NCBI GenBank assembly: GCA_005800255.1
Contig: SYGW01000038.1
Span: 1 to 10,434, forward strand
DNA from: Nitrospiraceae bacterium
Lineage (GTDB): Bacteria > Nitrospirota > Nitrospiria > Nitrospirales > Nitrospiraceae
Direction of reading: 5' to 3'
DNA: 10,434 nt
Made by a program: the position numbers and the translations under genes
The notes under the pieces: model-generated
Databases searched by the model: none
Told to the model about the DNA's origin: nothing
Seen by the model: the letters and a program-made list of their open reading frames with translations, nothing else
Part shown: positions 6,016-10,434 of the stretch, piece after piece
Numbering within the stretch: position 1 is the first letter of the stretch
Layout of the letters: every line of letters starts with the position of its first letter

Positions 6016-7905
6016 ATGGCCATCACACGACTTCCGGCACGCTCCCCTCAACAACGCCCCCTGCGATGGGCTGCTCCCTTATGTCTCCTCATCGCTGCAA
6101 GCGGATTATGGGGCTGCGAGAAAGTCTCCTCAGCGCTCCACAGAACTTCGTTGCCGAATATGGGGCCGCGTCTAGCCAACTCGGTCAAACTAACCTTCGA
6201 CCCCGCCTTTAACACACTCACACTATCGTACGCCAATGGATGCAACAACCTGCGCGAGCTCAATGTAGGAGAAGCAGTCTCATCCGTTATAATTGATGCG
6301 GCCGCCCAAAACTTTACCGCCGTGACCGTCACCGGCGACATTGCCGCACCAATCCAGCCGGACACAGAGATCGTGATCACACTCCAACGCTCGAACTTCA
6401 AACTCATGACAGATAGTCTCTATGACCGGGTGCCGGCGGATATCACCCTCGACACACTCATTACGTTTAAAGATGCGACGGGAAAAGAATTAGGCCAGCA
6501 GACTCTCGCCATCACACGCAACCATCGACTGATTCTTGAGCCAGCGGGAAGACGCTGCGAGTACGGCAATATCGACGAGTTTGTATATGACACAGGGGTC
6601 AGCCTCGCGACAGATTTCATCCGCGCCGCCAGAACCCAATTGACTGCGCTAGGAAACCCGAAACCGGCAACCACAGCAGCGCCGATAAAACCTTCCTCAA
6701 CAACAACGGCCCTGCAGGCCAAAGGCGCGCCATCGGCTCTTTCGTTCAAAGCCACCGTGCTGGACGAGAACGGTAATTTGGTCTTCGAAGGTGGCGAACG
6801 CATCAGAGTGCGCATCGACCTCGTGAACGGAGGCGAACAGGAACTGCAAAGCGTCACAGCCAATCTGACGGGAACCCCGTCGCTGCTAGCCCAGTTCCCA
6901 ACCGCCACATTGACGGTCGGACGACTCCAACCAGGCCAATCCCGTTCGATCGAATTTACGGCCACGCTGCCGCAATCCGTCCAACAGCAGAAAGCCGAGC
7001 TCCAGGTTATCGTCTCCACATCGGGAGCCGGTGCCCAGCCACAGCCACAAACCCTACCCCTGTCGGTCCAACCGACCGGCATCACGGCTGACGACGTGGA
7101 TCAAATCCCCGCAATGGCGACAGGGTTTCGGCAGCCCCACACCTACCTGATCTCCATTGGGATCGGCGCCTATCGGGACAAACGAGTCGCCTCCCGCAAG
7201 TTCGCCTCGTCGGATGCCGAGATGGTCTCGAACTACTTCCAGGCCATCGGCGGGGTGCCAGCCTCCAATGTCAGGCTGTTGCAGAACTGGAAAGCCTTAC
7301 GACCGGACATTGACGAAGCCCTGATGGACTGGTTGCCGTCCCACATGAACAAGGACGCCGTCGTCATTGTCTATTTCGCCGGCCAGGCTTCAGTATCTTC
7401 GACAGGAGAAACCCTCCTGATCCCCTACGATGGAACAGTCGCGAGCACCTCACGGGCATACCCGCTCAAGGATTTGGAGGCAGCGCTGTCTCGGCTAAAA
7501 GCGAAACAGACCCTGTTTCTCTTCGACGGGATTGTGTCTCGTATGGGGCCTGATGGCAAAGCCAAGACATCTCTCCCCCAATGGAATCCAGCAGGAAGTT
7601 CAACCCTCCATGTCATCGGAATCAACGGCATCGGGCGGGGTCTGGAAGACGACCAGCATCGGCATGGGCTCTTCACCTACTATCTGCTGCGGGCGCTACG
7701 CGGCGAAGCAGATACCAACCGGGACGGGGACGTGACGCTCGGCGAAACAGCAGCCTATCTCAGCCAGAAAGTGCTCTGGGCCTCCAAGGCCCACATGAAC
7801 CAGGAACAACGCCTCTTGATTGCTCCAGCCCTCCGCTCAACCGACCCTTCGGCTGCCTTGATCTTGGCCAAACCGGCCGCCATCCGCGGCGCCGAAACGC
7901 ACTGA
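6016..7905 (+). CDS. Lipoprotein with CARDB-like and inactive caspase-like (C14) domains, 629 aa
   Basis: Predicted envelope lipoprotein: hydrophobic stretch at about residues 19-30 and lipobox LWGC with Cys34. Residues 35-210 are a beta-rich region I do not recognise, with only two cysteines (76 and 181) that could pair. A Thr/Pro/Ala-rich linker (about 217-236) leads to a CARDB-like Ig-type domain (about 242-350). From about 374 to 610 there is a caspase/metacaspase-type fold: TYLISIGIGAYRD, a helix with ASSDAEMV, IVYFAGQAS, LLIPYDG, TLFLFDGIVS and GLFTYYLLRALRG. The expected catalytic His of YFAGHG is Gln457, and the expected Cys of 'DAC' is Ile506, so proteolysis is unlikely. A complete EF-hand-type loop DTNRDGDVTLGE lies at 566-577. 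No clear ribosome-binding site precedes the ATG, but this start is the only one giving an intact lipoprotein signal. Divergent from the carbamoyltransferase. Function unknown; a binding or scaffold role is inferred. Confidence 0.87.
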   Translation: MAITRLPARSPQQRPLRWAAPLCLLIAASGLWGCEKVSSALHRTSLPNMGPRLANSVKLTFDPAFNTLTLSYANGCNNLRELNVGEAVSSVIIDAAAQNFTAVTVTGDIAAPIQPDTEIVITLQRSNFKLMTDSLYDRVPADITLDTLITFKDATGKELGQQTLAITRNHRLILEPAGRRCEYGNIDEFVYDTGVSLATDFIRAARTQLTALGNPKPATTAAPIKPSSTTTALQAKGAPSALSFKATVLDENGNLVFEGGERIRVRIDLVNGGEQELQSVTANLTGTPSLLAQFPTATLTVGRLQPGQSRSIEFTATLPQSVQQQKAELQVIVSTSGAGAQPQPQTLPLSVQPTGITADDVDQIPAMATGFRQPHTYLISIGIGAYRDKRVASRKFASSDAEMVSNYFQAIGGVPASNVRLLQNWKALRPDIDEALMDWLPSHMNKDAVVIVYFAGQASVSSTGETLLIPYDGTVASTSRAYPLKDLEAALSRLKAKQTLFLFDGIVSRMGPDGKAKTSLPQWNPAGSSTLHVIGINGIGRGLEDDQHRHGLFTYYLLRALRGEADTNRDGDVTLGETAAYLSQKVLWASKAHMNQEQRLLIAPALRSTDPSAALILAKPAAIRGAETH

Positions 7906-7917
7906 GGCGCGCCTCAG
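7902..7917. repeat. Perfect 16-bp palindrome over the stop codon of the caspase-like gene
   Basis: CTGAGGCGCGCCTCAG is perfectly self-complementary and contains the TGA stop (7903-7905). With no loop it is better read as a possible DNA-binding site than as an RNA hairpin; no T-run follows, so it is not an intrinsic terminator. Confidence 0.4.
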
Positions 7918-7967
7918 CAGTTGCGCTCCTCGCCAACCGGCAGGCCACACCAGACCGCTCCCCAGCA

Positions 7968-8020
7968 CATGGTATGCGCGCAGGCAGTGCAAGCCCTAAA
8001 GCCTGCCCCCTCATACCATG
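7968..8020. repeat. Composite hairpin in the convergent intergenic region
   Basis: Outer arms CATGGTATG (7968-7976) and CATACCATG (8012-8020) are exact 9-bp complements. Nested inside, GCAGGC (7980-7985) and GCCTGC (8001-8006) pair as 6 bp around a 15-nt loop. A small asymmetric internal loop (3 nt against 5 nt) separates the two stems. It could be part of the 3' end of the caspase-like transcript or a repetitive extragenic palindrome. No T-run follows. Confidence 0.5.
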
Positions 8021-8055
8021 GCTCTTCGACAACGGAGCCCACGGTCCGCAGACAA

Positions 8056-8094
8056 AAGAAGAGGGTGGAGGATTCATTCCTCCACCCTCTTCTT
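8056..8094. terminator. Bidirectional hairpin terminator between convergent genes
   Basis: A perfect 17-bp stem (8056-8072 with 8078-8094) encloses the 5-nt loop TTCAT. It sits 20 bp beyond the stop of the minus-strand cytochrome gene and after the plus-strand caspase-like gene. Read on the minus strand it continues as CTTCTTTTGTC, a T-rich tail extending past the stem; on the plus strand it ends in CTTCTTAAAC. It most likely stops the cytochrome transcript and may also stop the opposing one. Confidence 0.75.
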
Positions 8095-8114
8095 AAACTG
8101 ACACTACGACAAAA

Positions 8115-8561
8115 CTATTCGCCTTTGCAGAAGCTCCGCTCATAGTTGATGATCGTCCAGGCTTCTTCTTCGTTGATCGCGGCCGGGATCAAGGAGACCA
8201 TCCCCGTTCCCGCGCTGCCGTTCTTGATCACCCAGAAGAGCTCGCCATCTTTCCGCTTCTTGTGGAACTTGCAGTTCGTGAAATCGCGAGGGCTCGGATT
8301 CAAGATCGCACCGGCCGGGCCCTGGCCATTTCCTTCTTTACCATGACAATTGAAGCAGGTGCCCTTGCCCTCGAACAGCGCCTTGCCCTTGGCAATGTTC
8401 TCCGGGGTCGCGGCGACTGGATTCTTCATGGCCTTCGCATCGCTCATCTGATCAGCCGGAACGCGGGGCTTCAGCGGCTCGCGTTCTTCAGCTCCCACCA
8501 CCGAAACCGACAACATCAACAGCGCTGCGCTGATTCCAAAAAACTTCGCGACATAACCCAT
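8115..8561 (-). CDS. Secreted mono-heme cytochrome c (class I), 148 aa
   Basis: Small periplasmic electron carrier. A signal peptide covers about residues 1-24 (KFFGISAALLMLSVSVVGA, cleavage before EERE). The heme-binding CFNCH has Cys69, Cys72 and axial His73, followed by GKEGNGQGPAG, as in cytochrome c class I/CBB3-type domains. The probable axial Met is Met121 in GTGMVSLIPA, and EEEAWTIINYERSF forms the closing helix. Two further cysteines, Cys97 (in FTNCKFHKKRKDG) and Cys145 near the C-terminus, could form a disulfide. The start at 8561 is fixed by AAAGGAGG 7 nt upstream; the 42 codons further upstream in the same frame are not coding-like. A sigma70-type promoter lies at 8654-8683 and a terminator hairpin follows the stop, so this looks like a single-gene transcript. 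The redox partner cannot be told from context. Confidence 0.93.
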   Translation of the reverse strand: MGYVAKFFGISAALLMLSVSVVGAEEREPLKPRVPADQMSDAKAMKNPVAATPENIAKGKALFEGKGTCFNCHGKEGNGQGPAGAILNPSPRDFTNCKFHKKRKDGELFWVIKNGSAGTGMVSLIPAAINEEEAWTIINYERSFCKGE

Positions 8562-8653
8562 CAGACTGCCTCCTTTGTGTTTAACCACCGCACATGAACT
8601 CAGCCTTGGCCGCTGGCTCGCATGATCCGTTACAAGACGACAAAACGTCGGCG

Positions 8654-8683
8654 AATATAGCAACGGCCCTCCACTTATGTCAA
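8654..8683 (-). promoter_or_regulatory. Sigma70-type promoter of the cytochrome c gene
   Basis: On the minus strand, TTGACA (8678-8683, 6/6 to consensus) is followed by an 18-nt spacer and TATATT (8654-8659, 5/6). Transcription would start near 8647, leaving a leader of about 85 nt that carries the strong AAAGGAGG site. This is the best promoter match in the window. Confidence 0.72.
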
Positions 8684-8804
8684 GCAATCCGGGTGACTAC
8701 CTACAGCGCTCCAGGACTGTCATACCCTCTGCCCTACGCACTGCCACTTCGCCTGCTTCCGTCTTCTTACATAGAGGAATACTCAAAGCCATGCCAGAAC
8801 CCCT

Positions 8805-8813
8805 ATTATAGCA
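8805..8813 (-). promoter_or_regulatory. Extended -10 promoter element
   Basis: Read on the minus strand this is TGCTATAAT, a perfect extended -10 (TGn plus TATAAT). No recognisable -35 lies 16-19 nt upstream. It would transcribe toward the cytochrome gene, as a second upstream promoter, or drive a short transcript. Predicted from sequence only. Confidence 0.4.
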
Positions 8814-8844
8814 TGGCGCGTTATTTCAGCTAGTTAAGAGCAGA

Positions 8845-8895
8845 CACTCTCCCAAAGATCGCGACAGGATTAAGAGAGTGGCACCATTGCGCCAC
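8845..8895. repeat. Two inverted repeats in the intergenic region
   Basis: CACTCTC (8845-8851) pairs with GAGAGTG (8874-8880), loop 22 nt. GTGGC (8878-8882) pairs with GCCAC (8891-8895), loop 8 nt. The two stems share three bases, so they cannot both form fully. They lie between the RodZ terminator and the extended -10 element; their role is unknown. Confidence 0.35.
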
Positions 8896-8913
8896 AGCCA
8901 TTCCTCTTGCGCC

Positions 8914-8941
8914 AAAAACCACCGGCGCGGAAGCCGCCGGT
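8914..8941 (-). terminator. Rho-independent terminator after the RodZ-like gene
   Basis: On the minus strand ACCGGCG (8935-8941) pairs with CGCCGGT (8921-8927) around a 7-nt loop, followed by GG and a run of five T (8914-8918). It lies about 100 bp beyond the RodZ stop at 9044 and would end the TPR-RodZ transcript. Confidence 0.8.
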
Positions 8942-9043
8942 CGCCCCCGGAGCCTGACTCGGTAAGGATTGCGGGAAGGTTGGCACCAAGACGAAATGCC
9001 GGACGGGAAAGACTGCGGCCGACGGAGCGGGCCTGCGGAACCG

Positions 9044-9985
9044 TTACCGTTTAATGACAAGATCGCGAGCGACTTTCCCGCTCGGGCCGAAGGAATTTTG
9101 CGGCTTACCATTGAGCTCACCTTTGACGCCCCCGGCATTGCCAAGCGTCAAAACGAACTGATCCTGGCCTTTCCATCGGCCCTTTTCACCGGGCCTGAGC
9201 AGGGCCTCTTGCGGACTGCCGCCATCGATTTGGATAACAACCCAACTCAGTTCTGTTGCCTCAAGATCCAAAACCAACTGCCCATCCGCAATGGCGCCGA
9301 CCCCGTCAAGCAACATACCTCCCAGCGGCCCGTCGCTTCCCAACGACGAAGAAGCAGGAGCGATTGGGGGCGGCAGCGGAACCGGCGAAACCGTAAGCGC
9401 TGGTCCTGGCGCTGGCTTCACAGTGCTCTCCACGCTCACCTTGGGCGGTGCGACAGGGGGCTCGCTCGGCTGAGCCTTGGGAGCCGGTGGGGCCACCTCA
9501 GGCTGTGGAGTTGGCGGCGCGGCCTGAGTCGGCTGATCCGATGGCGTGGTCCGCTTGGCAGCGGAGGCCGAAAGATCGGAACTTGAACGGCGAACCAACA
9601 GCGAGGACTGTTCACGGCTCAACAGGAAAATGAGCGTAAGGACTGCGATACCGATCGCCACCGCAACGGCCTTGCGATTGGCTAGACGCTTCCGCTCTTC
9701 CTCCGCCTGCCTGAGCTTTAGCCGGTCCCGTTCGATTTGCTTGTCGTAATAGGCGCCGGCCGACTGTCCGAACCGCTGAATGGCATCCTCATCATCGAGG
9801 CCAAGAGCCCTGGCATAGGACCGGACAAAACCTCGTGCAAACACCTGATCGGGCAACTTGGCAAAGTTCCCGTCTTCCAAGGCCTTCACGAAATCGGTCC
9901 GAATGCGCGTCTTGGCCGCGACCTCGTCGATAGTCAGCCCCTTCGTCTCTCGCACCTGCTTGAAAAACTCTCCGATCGATTCCAT
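9044..9985 (-). CDS. rodZ: RodZ-like helix-turn-helix membrane protein, 313 aa
   Basis: RodZ is a bitopic inner-membrane protein that links MreB to the cell-wall elongation machinery and helps set cell shape. The cytoplasmic HTH_25-type domain covers about residues 1-75: IGEFFKQVRETKGLTIDEVAAKTRI, then LPDQVFARGFVRSYARALGLD, a signature of the family. A charged segment rich in K/R/E (83-104) precedes one membrane helix (about 105-123). A long Pro/Ala-rich periplasmic spacer (about 146-212) leads to a beta-rich C-terminal DUF4115-like domain (about 233-313) containing ATELSWVVIQIDG and LLRPGEKGRW. Length and architecture match the family. The start at 9985 begins exactly at the conserved MESIGEFF; only a weak GAGAG precedes it. 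The stop of the TPR gene is 10 bp upstream, so the two are probably co-transcribed; a terminator follows at 8914-8941. Confidence 0.88.
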   Translation of the reverse strand: MESIGEFFKQVRETKGLTIDEVAAKTRIRTDFVKALEDGNFAKLPDQVFARGFVRSYARALGLDDEDAIQRFGQSAGAYYDKQIERDRLKLRQAEEERKRLANRKAVAVAIGIAVLTLIFLLSREQSSLLVRRSSSDLSASAAKRTTPSDQPTQAAPPTPQPEVAPPAPKAQPSEPPVAPPKVSVESTVKPAPGPALTVSPVPLPPPIAPASSSLGSDGPLGGMLLDGVGAIADGQLVLDLEATELSWVVIQIDGGSPQEALLRPGEKGRWKGQDQFVLTLGNAGGVKGELNGKPQNSFGPSGKVARDLVIKR

Positions 9986-9995
9986 CGATGTCTCT

Positions 9996-10434
9996 CTACG
10001 GCTTCAGCCGTGTTAGCAATTCTTTTGCGGCAGCGGCATGCTCACCGCCCTTATCAAGCGCCATCACCTTGGTCAGCGTTTCCCTCGCACGTTGTTCGAA
10101 CCCCAGCTTGTGATACGCTCGCCCCAGCTCCAATTGTAACAAAGCCTGAGGCACATTTGGCGGATTGACTACCAGGACATCCTCGAACGCCTCCATCGCT
10201 CCCTTATCGTCCCCCTCATGCGCCAGCGACCGGCCGAGATGAAAGCGGGCCAAGTCCGGCGTCACATACAAGGGATTGGCCAGCGCCTGACGGAACGACG
10301 CGATCGCCTCCCGCCACCGCCCCTGCTTCTCCAAGACCTGGCCTAAATAGGTATGCGCTTCCGAGTAATTCCCATCGATCGCAATCGCGGCCCTGAACTC
10401 TTCCTCCGCTTGAGGCAACTTACCCTGGAGCGTC
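9996..10434 (-). CDS. TPR-repeat protein, PilF/PilW-like, C-terminal part (cut by window end)
   Basis: Helical repeat protein; the visible 145 residues contain about four tetratricopeptide-type units: GKLPQAEEEFRAAIAID, then YSEAHTYLGQVLEKQGRWREAIASFRQAL, then ARFHLGRSLAHEGDDKGAMEAFEDVLVV, then ALLQLELGRAYHKLGFEQRARETLTKVM. The phrase ANPLYVTPDLARFHLG resembles the corresponding part of PilF/PilW, the pilotin-type TPR lipoprotein of type IV pili, and in gammaproteobacteria pilF lies directly upstream of rodZ, as here. The reading frame continues to the window edge (codons for TLQGK before the apparent TTG start at 10418), so the true start and any lipobox are outside. The general TPR call is firm; the PilF identity is an inference from one motif and gene order. 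Confidence 0.8.
   Translation of the reverse strand, partial: TLQGKLPQAEEEFRAAIAIDGNYSEAHTYLGQVLEKQGRWREAIASFRQALANPLYVTPDLARFHLGRSLAHEGDDKGAMEAFEDVLVVNPPNVPQALLQLELGRAYHKLGFEQRARETLTKVMALDKGGEHAAAAKELLTRLKP

Larger units (their letters stand above)
8562..9043. other. 482-bp region without a convincing gene
   Basis: Between the cytochrome start and the RodZ stop there is no ORF with a good ribosome-binding site and family-like sequence. It holds the cytochrome promoter (8654-8683), a possible 31-codon minus-strand ORF (8697-8792), an extended -10 element (8805-8813), inverted repeats (8845-8895) and the RodZ-side terminator (8914-8941). The stretch from 8942 to 9043 is the presumed 3' untranslated part of the RodZ transcript and shows nothing further. 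Confidence 0.6.

Noticed and set aside
6420..7085. Minus-strand ORF (221 codons) opposite the caspase-like gene
   Set aside because: Antisense to the recognised lipoprotein/CARDB-like coding sequence, with no recognisable motif.
8594..8833. Plus-strand ORF of 79 codons in the intergenic region
   Set aside because: It overlaps the cytochrome promoter on the other strand, lacks a ribosome-binding site and its sequence shows no family signal.
8969..9586. Plus-strand ORF (205 codons) opposite the rodZ gene
   Set aside because: The R/W/S-rich sequence is what the antisense of the Pro/Ala-rich RodZ spacer gives; no motif and no ribosome-binding site.

Overview
The window is about 10.4 kb of GC-rich bacterial DNA (high fifties per cent by eye) from a Gram-negative-type cell. 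It encodes two predicted lipoproteins, an HtrA-type periplasmic protease, a RodZ-like protein and a secreted c-type cytochrome. The gene mix and protein style (pseudo-caspase lipoprotein, NodU-type carbamoyltransferase, exported mono-heme cytochrome c) remind me of Nitrospira/Nitrospirota. That assignment is an inference from style, not a database match. I see no mobile element, CRISPR array, tRNA or rRNA.

Layout, left to right. (1) Positions 1-687, minus strand: the N-terminal part of an HtrA/DegP-family serine protease, with a sigma70-like promoter at 741-770. (2) 852-1631, minus: a predicted lipoprotein of unknown function, divergent from (3) 1681-2583, plus: a family 2 glycosyltransferase of the polyprenyl-phosphate-glucose/mannose synthase type. 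(4) 2602-4119, minus: a polytopic GT-C-like membrane protein that overlaps by 4 nt the end of (5) 4116-5843, minus: a NodU-family carbamoyltransferase. (6) 6016-7905, plus: a lipoprotein with a CARDB-like domain and a caspase-like domain in which both expected catalytic residues are replaced. (7) 7906-8114: a convergent intergenic space with a perfect 17-bp hairpin and a second composite hairpin. (8) 8115-8561, minus: a secreted mono-heme cytochrome c with a good promoter at 8654-8683. (9) 8562-9043: 482 bp with no convincing gene, holding promoters, inverted repeats and a rho-independent terminator. (10) 9044-9985 and 9996-10434, minus: a RodZ-like protein preceded by a TPR protein resembling PilF/PilW, 10 bp apart and probably one operon.

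How the genes may work together. The GT2 enzyme, the GT-C-like membrane protein and the carbamoyltransferase fit a small envelope- or secreted-glycan module: a lipid-linked sugar donor is made in the cytoplasm, used on the outer face of the membrane, and a sugar or other hydroxyl is carbamoylated. The TPR-RodZ pair belongs to cell shape and pilus-type envelope functions. HtrA handles envelope protein quality control. The most unusual protein is the caspase-fold lipoprotein, which looks like a catalytically dead, possibly Ca-binding, envelope-anchored pseudoprotease.
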